NCBI GenBank assembly: GCA_947258885.1
Contig: CAMYKD010000020.1
Coordinates: 5,970-54,687 of the forward strand
Source of the DNA: an uncultured Kiloniellales bacterium
GTDB taxonomy: Bacteria > Pseudomonadota > Alphaproteobacteria > Kiloniellales > JAKSDN01
Reading direction: 5' to 3'
DNA: 48,718 bases
Shown here: positions 34,939-45,100 of the stretch, piece by piece
How the letters are laid out: the number at the start of each line of letters is the position of its first letter
Numbering within the stretch: position 1 is the stretch's first letter
Program-made: the position numbers and the translations under genes
The notes under the pieces: model-generated
Told to the model about the DNA's origin: nothing
The model's database searches: none
The model's input: only the letters and a program-made list of their open reading frames with translations

Positions 34939-36194
34939 ATGCGTGCTGCCGCCCCGATGCACCGCCGTGCCCTGACGATCCGGGCAGGCGTCTTGGCCCT
35001 CGCCGTGGTGACCCTGTTCGCGGGCAGGCCGCAGGCGAAGGTCTTCGAGCCCGAAACCTTTACCCTGGACAACGGCCTGCGGGTGGTGGTGATCACCAAC
35101 CGGCGGGCACCGATCGTCACCCACATGGTCTATTACAGGGTCGGGGCCGCCGACGAGACGCCCGGCGAGTCGGGCCTCGCCCATTTTCTCGAACATCTCA
35201 TGTTCAAGGGTACCGAGACACTGGGGCCCGGCGAGTTCTCCGAGATCATCGCGGCCAACGGCGGCACCGAAAACGCGTTCACCAGCTCGGACTACACCGG
35301 GTATTACCAGAGCGTGGCGCGCGACCGGCTCGAGATCGTCATGAAGCACGAGGCCGACCGCATGACCAATCTGCGGCTGAGCGACGAGCTGGTCGATCCC
35401 GAGCGCGAGGTGGTCCTGGAGGAACGGCGCAGCCGCATCGGCAACGAGCCGGGCAGCCAGCTCTGGGAGATGATCGGCGCGACGATGTTCCTGAACCATC
35501 CCTACCGCCGGCCGGTCATCGGCTGGGAGCACGAGATCCGCCAGCTGAGCACCGAGGGCGCGCTGGCCTTCTACCGGCGCTGGTACGCCCCCAACAACGC
35601 GATCCTGAGCATGCGGCGCGCAGCGTCACCCTGGAAAGCGAGCAGGTCCGCCAGCCGTCGTTCTCGATCAGCTATCTGGCGCCGAGCTACAACAAGGACG
35701 CCAACCGGCACGCCTATGCCCTGCAGGTGCTCGACGACATCATGGGCGGCGGCGCGACCAGCCGGCTGTACCGCGCCCTGGTCGTCGAACGGGGTCTGGC
35801 CGCCAGCGCCGGCACCCACTACGACGCCAGCAGCCTGGACCTGACCACCTTCGTGTTCCGCGCCTCGCCGCGCATCGGCATCGAGGTCGACGCGCTCGAG
35901 GCCGCGCTGCGCGCCGAGATCGCCCGGGTCCTGGCCGAGGGGGTGAGCGAGGCGGAGGTCGCCGCCTCCAAGCGCCGGCTCAAGGCCCTGGCGGTCTACG
36001 CCCGCGACAGCCTGAGCACCGGCGCGCGCGTCATCGGCGCGGCGCTGACGACCGGGCAGAGCGTGGAGGACGTCGAGGCCTGGCCCGAGCGCATCGACGC
36101 CGTCACCGCCGCCCAGGTGAACGAGGCCGCCAAGGCGCTCGTGCGCGACACCCACTCGGTGACGGCCTACCTGCTGCCGAAGCCGACTACCTGA
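34939..36194 (+). pseudogene. M16 zinc protease, catalytic subunit, broken by internal deletion and frameshift
   Basis: The 5' part (34939 to about 35610) encodes a signal peptide and an intact M16 N-terminal half with the zinc motif HFLEH and EREVVLEERRSR, then RWYAPNNAIL. Normal family members continue with about 45-50 residues (VVAGDVDP... region) before the next strand; here that stretch is missing and the frame changes within about 35606-35618. The 3' part continues in another frame with ARSVTLESEQVRQPSFSISY, MGGGATSRLYRALV and on to a normal stop at 36194. As read, the first frame runs 301 residues to a stop at 35844 with an aberrant tail. The deleted length is not a multiple of three. 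This could be real decay or an assembly error. GGAGG precedes the start. Confidence 0.8.
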
Positions 36195-36208
36195 ACGGAC
36201 TGCATGCC

Positions 36209-37549
36209 ATGCCCCTGCGCGCCTTCTTGACCGCCGTCGTCCTGATTCTGCTCGCGAGCCTGCCGGCCCGCGCCGTCGAGGTCCAGCGGGTGATCAGCCC
36301 GGGCGGCGTCGAGGCCTGGCTGGTCGAGGATCACAGCAACCCGATCATCTCGCTCGAACTGGCGTTCCGCGGCGGCGCCGCGCTCGACCCCGCGGGCCGC
36401 GAGGGCCTCGCCAACCTGGTCTCCGGCCTGCTCGACGAGGGCGCCGGCGCGCTCGACTCCCAGGCCTTCCAGGCGCGCCTGGCGGATCTCTCGATCGGGC
36501 TCTCGTTCGATGCCGGCCGCGACACCTTCGGCGGCAACCTGCGCACCCTCACCGAAAACCGCGACACGGCTTTCGGCCTGCTGCGCCTGGCGCTCGGCCA
36601 GCCGCGCTTCGACGCCGAGCCGGTGGAGCGCATCCGCGGCCAGATCCTGGCCCGCGTGCGCCGCAACGCCGAGGACCCGGACCGGATCGCCGGCCGCACC
36701 CTCAGGCGGCTGTTCTTTCCCGGCCATCCCTACGGCCGCCCGGTCGACGGTACGCCCCAGAGCATCGCCGCGATCACCGCGGACGACCTCCGGCGCTTCG
36801 TCGCCGAGCGTCTGGGCCGCGACGCCCTGAAGGTCTCGGTGGTCGGTGATATCACGGCGGCGCAGCTGGCGCCGCTGCTCGACAAGACCTTTCTCGCCTT
36901 GCCCGCAGCCGCCGCGCCGGCCAGGGTCGCCGAGACCGAGCCGCAAGGCAGCGGCGAGGTGGTGGTGATCCGCAAGGACATCCCGCAGAGCGTCGTGGCG
37001 CTCGGCCACGCCGGCCTCAAGCGCGACCACCCGGACTTCTACGCGGCCTATGTCGTGAACTACATCCTGGGCGGCGGCGGCTTCGCCTCGCGGCTCTACG
37101 AGGAGGTCCGCGAGAAGCGCGGCCTGGCCTACTCGGTGCACGCCTACCTCTACCCGCAAGACCACGCGGCCATGCTGATCGGCGGTGTGGCCACGGCGAA
37201 CGCCCGGGTCGGCCAGTCGCTCGCGCTGATCCGCCAGGAATGGGCGCGCATGGCCGAGAGCGGTCCCACCGCCGAGGAGCTGGCGGCCGCCAAGACCTTC
37301 CTGACCGGCTCCTACCCGCTGCGCCAGAGCAGCTCGGGGCGGATCGCCGGCATGCTGCTCGGCATCCAGCTCGAGGACCTGGGCATCGACTACATCAACC
37401 GGCGCAACGACTACATCGAGGCGGTGACCCTCGAGGACGCCAAGCGCGTCGCCCGCCGGCTCTACCGCGCGGACCAGCTGACCGTCGTCGTGGTCGGCCA
37501 GCCCGACGGCATCGAGCCGACCCGGGAGGCGCCCGACGGCGGCAGCTGA
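36209..37549 (+). CDS. M16 family peptidase-like protein, non-catalytic partner
   Basis: A 446-residue M16B protein with a signal peptide (ends about residue 22, PARAVE). The zinc motif position reads GLANLVSGLLDEG in place of HxxEH, so it cannot bind the metal; the substrate-positioning Arg/Tyr region GGGGFASRLYEEVREKRGLAYSV is intact. Such proteins form heterodimers with a catalytic M16B subunit, here the broken gene 15 bases upstream. Periplasmic location is expected. Function is processing or turnover of envelope peptides, by analogy with other bacterial M16 pairs. Confidence 0.9.
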   Translation: MPLRAFLTAVVLILLASLPARAVEVQRVISPGGVEAWLVEDHSNPIISLELAFRGGAALDPAGREGLANLVSGLLDEGAGALDSQAFQARLADLSIGLSFDAGRDTFGGNLRTLTENRDTAFGLLRLALGQPRFDAEPVERIRGQILARVRRNAEDPDRIAGRTLRRLFFPGHPYGRPVDGTPQSIAAITADDLRRFVAERLGRDALKVSVVGDITAAQLAPLLDKTFLALPAAAAPARVAETEPQGSGEVVVIRKDIPQSVVALGHAGLKRDHPDFYAAYVVNYILGGGGFASRLYEEVREKRGLAYSVHAYLYPQDHAAMLIGGVATANARVGQSLALIRQEWARMAESGPTAEELAAAKTFLTGSYPLRQSSSGRIAGMLLGIQLEDLGIDYINRRNDYIEAVTLEDAKRVARRLYRADQLTVVVVGQPDGIEPTREAPDGGS

Positions 37550-37734
37550 GAGCCCGTCCTTTCCAGTGGGGCCGCGGCGAGATCTTCGGTGCGGCCCGCC
37601 GGGCTCCGATCTCGAGCCGGCACGAGCCGTCCCGAACGGCTATTGGAGATGCCGTGAGGGACCGGAGTCGTCACGAAGGTTGAGCGTCTCGATGAAGCAC
37701 TCGGACGACTGTATCCAGGCAGCGGAGGTTATCG

Positions 37735-37769
37735 GAAAAATGCCTCCGTTCTAAGGAGTTGCGGAGGCA
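37735..37769 (-). terminator. intrinsic terminator reading leftward
   Basis: On the minus strand an 8-bp stem TGCCTCCG/CGGAGGCA (37762-37769 with 37741-37748) is followed by five T residues (complement of 37736-37740). It would end leftward transcription, for example from the IS3 remnant. A competing 6-bp stem (37723-37728 with 37743-37748) overlaps it. Confidence 0.6.
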
Positions 37770-38039
37770 ATCCGGGCCCGCTCGGCGCGCCGTTCTTGTT
37801 TCTCGTCCTACGCTATCGGCATGGAAGCCGACCGCGACGCCCTGTTTTTCGATCGGACGTTCGTGCTCCGCTACCTGCGCATTCCTGTCCCCAATCATCA
37901 TCAAATCTCTGTGTTGTGACTTTTCCCACATTGTCGGTTGGCGGTAAGTGTTCGTATGCGCGTAAGCGTAGAAAAAAACGATAAGCACTGGATTTGACCC
38001 GGTTTCGTGGCGGGTTGCGGATTTGGGCAAACGTGGGGG

Positions 38040-38290
38040 TGGGTGGTTTCTTTCGTAGTTGATGGGTGACAGGCGTCCGATGGACGAATGCCGCCGGTGC
38101 GGATTGTATCATCCCTCGATGAACTCGAAGACGGCCATGCGGGCCTCGCTGTGGCTGGCAAACCGTCGGCGATCGATGATCTCGCTTTCGAGGGTGGTGA
38201 AAAAGCTCTCACACAGCGCATTGTCGAAGCGATCGCCGACCGAGCCCCGACCGAGCCCATGGACGGGCGTACGCCGGCAATTCGTGGGGA
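38040..38290 (-). pseudogene. remnant of an IS3-family transposase (OrfB C-terminus)
   Basis: Read on the minus strand, AGVRPSMGSVG, then DNALCESFFTTLESEII, then EARMAVFEFIEG, then YNPHRRHSSIGRLSPINYER are the C-terminal integrase-core signatures of IS3-family OrfB. The catalytic Glu lies in the FFTTLE segment. The gene is dead: an 11-bp tandem duplication (38236-38257) shifts the frame after GSVG, and a TGA (38109-38111) replaces the conserved Trp of the GWYNP motif. The N-terminal two-thirds and OrfA are missing. It marks a past insertion beside the catalase/cytochrome pair. Confidence 0.82.
38236..38257. repeat. 11-bp tandem duplication inside the IS3 remnant
   Basis: CCGACCGAGCC occurs twice without spacing (38236-38246 and 38247-38257). 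A single copy would restore the transposase reading frame between MGSVG and DRFDNAL, so the duplication is the frameshifting lesion. Confidence 0.85.
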
Positions 38291-38401
38291 TCTTGTCCAG
38301 CTCGGGAGGGCCAAGCTTCCAAACGACTGGTACGCCGTAGCGACCCCGACGGATGAAGCGGCGTAGGTGAAACAGCAGCGAGTCGAAAGGACGAGGTTCT
38401 C

Positions 38402-39475
38402 ATGGCAAATTCGGACGCAGCAGACAATCCCTTCGAGGATATCCCGAGGCCGCCGGAAGAGGCCGGCCAGATCGATGAAATCGCCGATCTCACGGCGCAG
38501 CTGCAGGACATGCGCTATCCGGCCCCGGCGCGGGTTCTGCGGGGCGTTCATCCCAAGTCCCACGGCTGCGTCAGGGCCTCTTTCGAGGTTCGCCGGGATA
38601 TCGCCGAGGATCTCCAGGTCGGGCTCTTCGCCAAACCCGGCAAACGCTACCGCGCCTGGATCCGCTTTTCCAACGCGGCGGTCCGCGTCGAGCACGACCT
38701 CAAGGACGGCAAGCACGGCAGTCGGGGCATGGCCGTCAAGGTCCTGGACGTCAAGGGCGAGGTCCTGCTCGAAGACGGCGGCGAACGCAATCAGGATTTC
38801 CTGATGATCAACCAGCCGGCCTTCGCTTTCGCCAACGCGGAGGACTACCTGCGGCTGACCAAAACCATCCGGGAGAACAACGACGACGCGACGCGGTTCT
38901 TCGCGCCTCTCCAGGTCGAGGTTCCCGGTGTCTCCGACGAACAGAAGGCGCGGATCTTGCGAACGTTCAAGCTGGTCCAGCAGCTCCAGTCCGTGCCTGT
39001 CGCCAATCCGCTCGAGGTCCGCTACTTCGGCGCGGCGCCGTTCCTGTTCGGCGCCAACCGGGTGATGAGATTCTCCGCGGAACCCTGCGATGGCGAAAAG
39101 CCGCAGGTGCTCCCCGAGACCCCTTCGGAAGACTATCTGCGCGAAGCGCTGATAAAGACCCTGCAGCAGAAGCAGGACATCTGTTTCGACTTCAAGGTCC
39201 AGGTACGCGGCAAGGGCGAGGAGCTCGATATCGAGGACGCCTCGACGGTTTGGGACGAGACGGAGACACCCTATGTCGATGTCGCCAAGATCACGATCCC
39301 GGCGCCGCAAAAAAATATCGACGGCTCAAAGCAGGTCGAACGCTGCGAGGCCCTGGTCTTCACGCCCTGGCATTCCTTGGCGGATCACCAGCCCCTGGGC
39401 AGCATCAACCGCCTGCGCAAGGCGGTCTATCTCGCCTCGGAGGCCCATCGCGCCGTCGGTGGGAAAGACCGGTAG
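38402..39475 (+). CDS. catalase-fold heme protein (y4iL-like / catalase family)
   Basis: A 357-residue protein without a signal peptide, shorter than true catalases (about 480 or more). It keeps the heme-pocket motif around the distal His (ARVLRGVHPKSHGCVRASFEV, His at residue 50), FSNAAVRVEHDLKDGK, and GSRGMAVKVLDV. Near the C-terminus HQPLGSINRLRKAVYLASEAHR offers an R-x3-Y (Arg339, Tyr343) like the proximal heme-ligand motif of catalases. Members of this group are often linked to lipid hydroperoxide chemistry instead of peroxide removal, but function is unproven. AAGGACGAGG precedes the ATG. It is 36 bases upstream of the diheme cytochrome gene, so the two form an operon. Confidence 0.8.
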   Translation: MANSDAADNPFEDIPRPPEEAGQIDEIADLTAQLQDMRYPAPARVLRGVHPKSHGCVRASFEVRRDIAEDLQVGLFAKPGKRYRAWIRFSNAAVRVEHDLKDGKHGSRGMAVKVLDVKGEVLLEDGGERNQDFLMINQPAFAFANAEDYLRLTKTIRENNDDATRFFAPLQVEVPGVSDEQKARILRTFKLVQQLQSVPVANPLEVRYFGAAPFLFGANRVMRFSAEPCDGEKPQVLPETPSEDYLREALIKTLQQKQDICFDFKVQVRGKGEELDIEDASTVWDETETPYVDVAKITIPAPQKNIDGSKQVERCEALVFTPWHSLADHQPLGSINRLRKAVYLASEAHRAVGGKDR

Positions 39476-39511
39476 TGGATGCGGGTTATGAGTTTTCGCA
39501 AGGAGGGAACG

Positions 39512-41443
39512 ATGCTTGGGAAACGGATTCTCGTCTGTGCCTCGCTCGGCGCGGCCCTGACCGCCTGCGCGCCGCAATTGCCGGAGAACACGCCCTTTAC
39601 CGAGGCCCGGTGGCTTGAACAGAACTGGACCCCCGACGCGCGGTACTGGTTCCACCATACCACGCAGGGGACTTCGACCCTGCCGGTCCCCTATGAGTGG
39701 TTCGTCGCCCTGGAACAGCCGCGCCTCTGGCTGTTCGGCGATCCGCCGATGTTGAAGGACAGCGCCTACTTGAGGCGCTTCGGCTTCATCCCCAGCCCCA
39801 GATCCTTCGACCTGGATGCCGCGGCGCTCGGGACCTACGGTTACGGCCCGGAGGACAAGGCGGCCTATGCTCGCCGGGCCTTCGCTTACGACGAGGCGAA
39901 GTTCCCCGGCAATCCGGACGGTCTGCCGGTCGGTTTCGCGCGTCTGAAGGATGCCAGGGACCCGATCACCGACGAGAAACTGCCGGATCAGATCGGTTTC
40001 ACCTGCGCCGCCTGTCATACCGGCCACCTGGAGTACCGCGGCGTCAGCCTGCGGATCGACGGCGCACCGGCGCTCACCGATCTCGAAAAGTTCCGCGAGT
40101 CGCTCAAGCTTGCCCTCGCCTACACCAAATTCGTCCCCTTCCGGTTCGGCCGCTTCGCCGACCGGGTGCTCGGCCCGGGCCACACCCCGCAGCAGGAGGC
40201 GGCCCTCAAGAGTCGACTCGACGCGCTCATCGAGTTTGGGAAGTCCCGCAATGAGATCACCGATCCCGTGTTCGAGCGGAACGTGGAGGAAGGATTCGCC
40301 CGTCTCGATGCCTTGAACAGGATCGGCAACCAGGTGTTCTTCGATAACTTCCTTGCACCGGGGGGCGACAAGCAGCTCGCGATCGCCAACCTCGCGCCGA
40401 TATCGGCTCCGGTCAACTATCCGCATATCTGGGACACCTCCTGGTTCCTGTGGGTGCAGTACGACGCCTCGATCATGCAGCCCATGGTCCGCAATGCCGG
40501 CGAAGCCCTCGGCGTCAGGGCCAAGGTCAACCTGGTGGACGCCGGCGACACCCTCTACCGCTCCGCGGTCGAGGTGAGCGAGATCTTCGACCTGGAACAG
40601 CTCCTGGCCGGCGACGATCCCTTCAAGGGTGGCGGCAAGCCCGGGTTCAAGGGCCTTCGGGCGCCGAAATGGCCCGAGGACCTGTTGGGGCCGATCGATG
40701 CCGGGAAGAGGGATCGAGGCCGCGAACTCTACGTCGAGCATTGCCAGGAATGCCACCTGCCGGCGGTCAACGACCCCGACGGGGCGTTCTGGAGGGGCAA
40801 GCACTGGACGCCACCGGACCGGGCGGGGCAGAGGTATCTCAAGCTGACCGAAAAGCGGGTCGATCATATCGGCACCGATCCGGCCCAGGCGGCGGTCATG
40901 GTGGAGCGCCGGGTCAAGGTCCCGGCCCACCTCGAGATCAATCCGAACGAGCTCTGCGGTGAGGAGGGCGGCAAGGTCGTCACCGAAACACTCTTCGCCT
41001 TGGCTTTGGGCGCGGTGGTCGAGAAGACCGCGGAGAAATGGTATGACGAACACGAGGTCCCGCGGCGCGCGCGGGACCGCATGAACGGTTATCGGCCCAA
41101 CTGCCTCCGGGCGAAGATGATCTACAAGGCCCGCCCCCTGGACGGGATCTGGGCGACCGCGCCTTATCTGCACAACGGCTCGGTGCCGAACCTCTACGAG
41201 ATGCTGTCGCCGGCCGACGAACGGCCCGAGACGTTCTGCCTAGGCAGCCGCCTCTTCGATCCGCAGAAGGTGGGCTACAGCACCGAATGCGTGTCGGGCG
41301 CCTTCGAGCTCGACACAACGAAGGACGGCAATCGCAATACGGGTCACGAGTTCAAGGACGGCCCGCTGGACAAGGGGGTATTCGGCCCCGCCCTGGACCA
41401 CGAAGAGCGCATGGCCTTGATCGAGTATCTGAAGAGCCTTTGA
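39512..41443 (+). CDS. diheme c-type cytochrome lipoprotein, RoxA/cytochrome-c-peroxidase-like
   Basis: A 643-residue exported protein. The signal peptide ends in the lipobox ALTACAP, so it is probably an outer- or inner-membrane lipoprotein facing the periplasm. Two c-type heme sites are present: C165-A-A-C-H169 and C411-Q-E-C-H415. The motif YLHNGSVPNLYEML near the C-terminus is shared with MauG/CcpA and RoxA-type enzymes. Length and spacing are closest to RoxA-like oxygenases, which cleave isoprenoid or unsaturated chains with O2. GGAGG lies 6-7 bases before the ATG at 39512. It is paired with the catalase-like gene; electron donor and substrate are unknown. Confidence 0.82.
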   Translation: MLGKRILVCASLGAALTACAPQLPENTPFTEARWLEQNWTPDARYWFHHTTQGTSTLPVPYEWFVALEQPRLWLFGDPPMLKDSAYLRRFGFIPSPRSFDLDAAALGTYGYGPEDKAAYARRAFAYDEAKFPGNPDGLPVGFARLKDARDPITDEKLPDQIGFTCAACHTGHLEYRGVSLRIDGAPALTDLEKFRESLKLALAYTKFVPFRFGRFADRVLGPGHTPQQEAALKSRLDALIEFGKSRNEITDPVFERNVEEGFARLDALNRIGNQVFFDNFLAPGGDKQLAIANLAPISAPVNYPHIWDTSWFLWVQYDASIMQPMVRNAGEALGVRAKVNLVDAGDTLYRSAVEVSEIFDLEQLLAGDDPFKGGGKPGFKGLRAPKWPEDLLGPIDAGKRDRGRELYVEHCQECHLPAVNDPDGAFWRGKHWTPPDRAGQRYLKLTEKRVDHIGTDPAQAAVMVERRVKVPAHLEINPNELCGEEGGKVVTETLFALALGAVVEKTAEKWYDEHEVPRRARDRMNGYRPNCLRAKMIYKARPLDGIWATAPYLHNGSVPNLYEMLSPADERPETFCLGSRLFDPQKVGYSTECVSGAFELDTTKDGNRNTGHEFKDGPLDKGVFGPALDHEERMALIEYLKSL

Positions 41444-41812
41444 GGCCGGGAAACTCGTAACGTCTTGCCCGCCTGGGGCGATGTCTCGGGCCGAATGCGC
41501 CCGGCTGGTTTCGATTTCGCGGGTATCATGGCATTGCCGGTTGGCACCAGGGCCGCGCCCGCCGCGGCCGGACGGGTCAATTGAGAGTCGAAGTGATCCT
41601 GAAGATCGGATAAGGCCTGAGTATAGCCAGGGAACCAAACCGTCGTTCATGTCCAGCGTACGGATCGGGGTCAATGCCGCCGCTGGCGAACTTGGTTGCG
41701 TGTCGAAGACCGGATCGCCTCGTACCGAAGGGCGCGCCGAATGTCGCCCCGGCTTCCGGCCGCGGCGCGACTCTGCTAGGGTGCTTGGCGAGCCCCTGGA
41801 GCCCGTTCCCCG
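41444..41812. other. intergenic region before pgi
   Basis: No gene, terminator or repeat is convincing in these 369 bases. The promoter of pgi-mutL is expected here; a weak candidate is TTCCGG, 17 bases, TAGGGT, ending about 30 bases before the pgi start. This is the right-hand junction of the accessory insert. Confidence 0.5.
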
Positions 41813-43123
41813 ATGCTCTACGAGCACCTGAGCGAAACCTGTCTGGCCGCCCGGATCGGCGAAGGCGGGCTGTCCGACGAGGCGCTCGCCCGCGCGCTCG
41901 AGGCGGCCGGCCCGTCGCTCGCGGGCCTGCGGGCGGCCCGGGAGGACGGCAGCCTGCCGCTGCTCGGTTTGCCCGGGCGCTCGGACGACCTCGCGGCCTG
42001 CCGCCCTGTGGCCGCGGCCTACCGCGAGCGCTTTGCCGACGTCGTTGTGCTCGGCACCGGCGGCTCCTCGCTCGGCGGGCAGGCGCTCGCGGCGCTGGCC
42101 GGCGGCGGCGCGGCGGCCGGGCGGCCGCGTCTGCATTTCGTCGACAACGTCGATCCCGAGACCTTCGGGACGCTCCTGGCCGGGCTGGACCTGACGCGGA
42201 CCGGCCTGCTCGCCGTCTCGAAGTCGGGCGGCACGGCGGAGACCCTGGCCCAACTTTTCGCGATCCTGCCCGCGCTCGAGGCGGCCGCGGGGGCCGGGGA
42301 CCTGGCCGGGCGGGTCACGGTGATCACCGAGCCCGGGCCCTCCCCGCTGCGCGCTCTGGCCGAGCGCAGAGGCGTCCCCTGCCTGGACCACGACCCTGGG
42401 ATCGGCGGCCGCTTCTCGGTGCTGTCCAACGTCGGGGCCCTGCCGGCCATGATCGCCGGCCTGGACGCGGCGGCCCTGCGCGCCGGCGCCGCCGCCGTGC
42501 TGGACCAGGCCCTGGCCGCGGCCGATCCGGCTGACGCGCCGCCGGCCCTGGGCGCGGCGCTTTCGGTCGGGCTGCTGGGCGAGCGCCGGATCAGCCAGAC
42601 CGTGCTCATGCCCTATGTCGACCGCCTGGCTGCCTTCGCCCTCTGGTACCGGCAGCTCTGGGCCGAGAGCCTGGGCAAGGACGGCGCCGGCACGACGCCG
42701 ATCGACGCCCGGGGCGCGGTCGACCAGCACAGCCAGCTTCAGCTCTACCTGGCCGGCCCGCGCGACAAGATGTTCACCCTGGTCCGGCTCGATACCGCCG
42801 GTGCGGGCCCGTCGATCGATCCGGGACCCGCCGGGGACGAGGCGCTGTCCTATCTGAAGGGCCGCACCCTGGGCGACCTGATGGACGCCATGGCGCGTGC
42901 CACGGCGGAGACCCTGGCGCGGAACGGCCATCCGATCCGCGTGATCCGTCTCGCGCGCCTCGACGAGGAGGTTCTGGGCGCGCTCCTCATGCACTTCATG
43001 CTGGAGACCATCATCGCCGCCGACCTGCTGGGCGTGAACGCCTACGACCAGCCGGCGGTCGAGGAAAGCAAGGTGCTGGCCCGGCGCTACTTGGCAGGGG
43101 AAATCCAGGGGCGCGCGCCATGA
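41813..43123 (+). CDS. pgi: glucose-6-phosphate isomerase
   Basis: A 436-residue SIS-fold isomerase interconverting glucose-6-phosphate and fructose-6-phosphate. Motifs are [16 protein letters not shown] (about 78-93), [12 protein letters not shown] (phosphate binding) and [29 protein letters not shown] (catalytic region with Glu and His). It is the short form found in several alphaproteobacteria, not the 550-residue enterobacterial type. It overlaps mutL by 4 bases (ATGA). Confidence 0.93.
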   Translation: MLYEHLSETCLAARIGEGGLSDEALARALEAAGPSLAGLRAAREDGSLPLLGLPGRSDDLAACRPVAAAYRERFADVVVLGTGGSSLGGQALAALAGGGAAAGRPRLHFVDNVDPETFGTLLAGLDLTRTGLLAVSKSGGTAETLAQLFAILPALEAAAGAGDLAGRVTVITEPGPSPLRALAERRGVPCLDHDPGIGGRFSVLSNVGALPAMIAGLDAAALRAGAAAVLDQALAAADPADAPPALGAALSVGLLGERRISQTVLMPYVDRLAAFALWYRQLWAESLGKDGAGTTPIDARGAVDQHSQLQLYLAGPRDKMFTLVRLDTAGAGPSIDPGPAGDEALSYLKGRTLGDLMDAMARATAETLARNGHPIRVIRLARLDEEVLGALLMHFMLETIIAADLLGVNAYDQPAVEESKVLARRYLAGEIQGRAP

Positions 43124-44919
43124 CGCTGCGCCGCCTGCCCGAGACCCTGGTCAACCGGATCGCCGCCGGCGAGGTGGTCGAGCGCCCGGCCGCCGCGGTC
43201 AAGGAGCTGGTCGAGAACGCGCTGGACGCGGGCGCCCGGCAGGTCGACGTGGTGCTGCGCGACGGCGGCCGGGGCTTCATCTCGGTGAGCGACGACGGCT
43301 GCGGCATGACGCCCGAGGAGCTGGCCCTGGCGGTCGAGCGCCACGCCACCTCGAAGCTGCCCGACGACGACCTGGTCAACATCGCGACCCTCGGCTTCCG
43401 CGGCGAGGCGCTGCCCTCGATCGCGGCGGTCAGCCGCCTCACGGTGGCGAGCCGCGCGGCCGGCGCCGCCGAGGCCTGGAGCCTGAGCGTCGAGGCTGGG
43501 CGCAAGGGCAGGCCGCAGCCCGCCGCCCAGCCGCCGGGCACCCGGGTCGAGGTGCGCGACCTGTTCTTCGCCACGCCGGCGCGGCTCAAGTTCCTGAAGG
43601 CGGCGCGCACCGAGCTGGGCCACGCCCAGGACGCGGTCCGGCGCCTCGCCATGGCCCATCCCGAGGTCGGCTTCACCCTGGCCGACGAGGCGCGGTCCGT
43701 GCTGCGCCTGGCGCCCTGCGACGGCGAGCTTTTCGAGGCGCGGCTCGCGCGCCTGGCCGCCGTCATGGGCCGCGACTTCGCCCAGAACGCGCTCTCCGTC
43801 GAGGCCCTGCGCGAGGACCTGCGGCTGACCGGCTACATTGGCCTGCCGACGCTCAACCGCGGCAACGCGCAGCATCAGTACCTCTTCGTCAACGGCCGCC
43901 CGGTCCGCGACCGGCTGCTGCACGGCGCGGTGCGCGGCGCCTACCAGGATTTCCTGGCCCGCGACCGCCACCCCCTGGTCGCCCTCTTCCTCGAACTGCC
44001 GGCCGAGGCGGTCGACGTCAACGTCCACCCGGCCAAGACCGAGGTGCGCTTCCGCGAGCCGGGCCTGGTGCGCGGCCTGATCGTCGGCGCCTGCCGGCAC
44101 GCCCTGGCCGAAGCCGGCCACCGGGCCGCGACCACCGTGGCCGGCGCGGCGCTGGGCGCGCTCAGGCCGCACGCGGGACCGGGCCTGCCCTACGCGCAGG
44201 CGGCGAGCGGCGGTGGCTTGGCCGAGGCGGCGGCCGCCTACCACGCGCCGCTGCCGGGATTGGCCGATACGCCCGCCGCGCGCCCGGCCGAGGTCCCGCC
44301 CTCCGCCACGGACGAGGCGGACAGCGAGACGGCCGAGGCCTATCCCCTGGGCGCGGCCCGGGGCCAGCTACACGCCACCTATATCGTCGCCCAGACCGGC
44401 GACGGCATCGTCATCGTCGACCAGCACGCGGCCCACGAGCGCCTGGTCTACGAGCGCATGAAGCAGCAGCTGAGCGAGCGGGGCGTAGCCGCCCAGATGC
44501 TGCTGATCCCCGAGGTGGTCGAGCTCGACGAGGGCGCGGCCGCGCGCCTGACCTCGCGCGCCGGCGAGCTGGCCGAGCTCGGCCTCGGCCTCGAGCCCTT
44601 CGGCCCGGGCGCGGTGGTGGTGCGCGAGGTGCCGGCCTTGCTGGGCGAGGTCGACGCCCAGGGCCTGCTGCGCGACCTGGCCGACGAGCTGGCCGAGTTG
44701 GGCGAGGCGCTGACCGTCAAGGAGCGGCTCGAGGAGGTCTGCGGCACCCTGGCTTGCCACGGCTCGGTGCGCGCCGGGCGCCGGCTCAACGCGGCGGAGA
44801 TGAACGCGCTGCTGCGCCAGATGGAGGCGACGCCGCACTCCGGCCAGTGCAACCACGGCCGGCCGACCTACGTCGAGCTCAAACTCGCCGACATCGAGAA
44901 ACTTTTCGGCCGGCGCTAG
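43120..44919 (+). CDS. mutL: DNA mismatch repair protein MutL (endonuclease type)
   Basis: A 599-residue mismatch-repair protein. The GHKL ATPase half has [16 protein letters not shown] and [15 protein letters not shown]. The C-terminal half carries the nuclease motif [12 protein letters not shown], which fits DQHA-x2-E-x4-E, along with ACHGSVRAG and CNHGRP metal-site elements. It therefore nicks DNA itself, as in bacteria without MutH. The linker at about 345-410 is Ala/Pro-rich. It is coupled to pgi by overlapping start and stop. Confidence 0.96.
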   Translation: MTLRRLPETLVNRIAAGEVVERPAAAVKELVENALDAGARQVDVVLRDGGRGFISVSDDGCGMTPEELALAVERHATSKLPDDDLVNIATLGFRGEALPSIAAVSRLTVASRAAGAAEAWSLSVEAGRKGRPQPAAQPPGTRVEVRDLFFATPARLKFLKAARTELGHAQDAVRRLAMAHPEVGFTLADEARSVLRLAPCDGELFEARLARLAAVMGRDFAQNALSVEALREDLRLTGYIGLPTLNRGNAQHQYLFVNGRPVRDRLLHGAVRGAYQDFLARDRHPLVALFLELPAEAVDVNVHPAKTEVRFREPGLVRGLIVGACRHALAEAGHRAATTVAGAALGALRPHAGPGLPYAQAASGGGLAEAAAAYHAPLPGLADTPAARPAEVPPSATDEADSETAEAYPLGAARGQLHATYIVAQTGDGIVIVDQHAAHERLVYERMKQQLSERGVAAQMLLIPEVVELDEGAAARLTSRAGELAELGLGLEPFGPGAVVVREVPALLGEVDAQGLLRDLADELAELGEALTVKERLEEVCGTLACHGSVRAGRRLNAAEMNALLRQMEATPHSGQCNHGRPTYVELKLADIEKLFGRR

Positions 44920-45100
44920 TACGACCTTTCGAAATCGGACGGTTCGTGACAGTTTGCCGCGGGCCTCGGCACGGACTGGTTCTCGGACCGCGACCCGAGG
45001 ACCTTTTCTTGACCAGGACGCCCGAAATCGGGACCGGGCATCACTCCGACGGCGAAGCGGGACCAGGGGGCGGCATGATCGATCATCGGGGGCGGGGCTG

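Larger units (their letters stand above)
37550..38401. other. 852-base accessory junction without intact genes
   Basis: This stretch separates the M16 genes from the catalase-like gene. It contains a GC-rich hairpin just after the M16 stop (GGGCCGC near 37568 with GCGGCCC near 37592), a minus-strand terminator at 37735-37769, an unassigned AT-richer stretch 37860-37990, and the IS3 transposase remnant. It looks like the scar of one or more insertion events in an otherwise conserved gene order. Confidence 0.65.

Noticed and set aside
37821-37919. Short plus-strand frame (starts MEADRDALFFDRTFV)
   Set aside because: Only about 32 codons, no ribosome-binding site and no recognised family; it may be a gene fragment cut by the old insertion, but evidence is insufficient.
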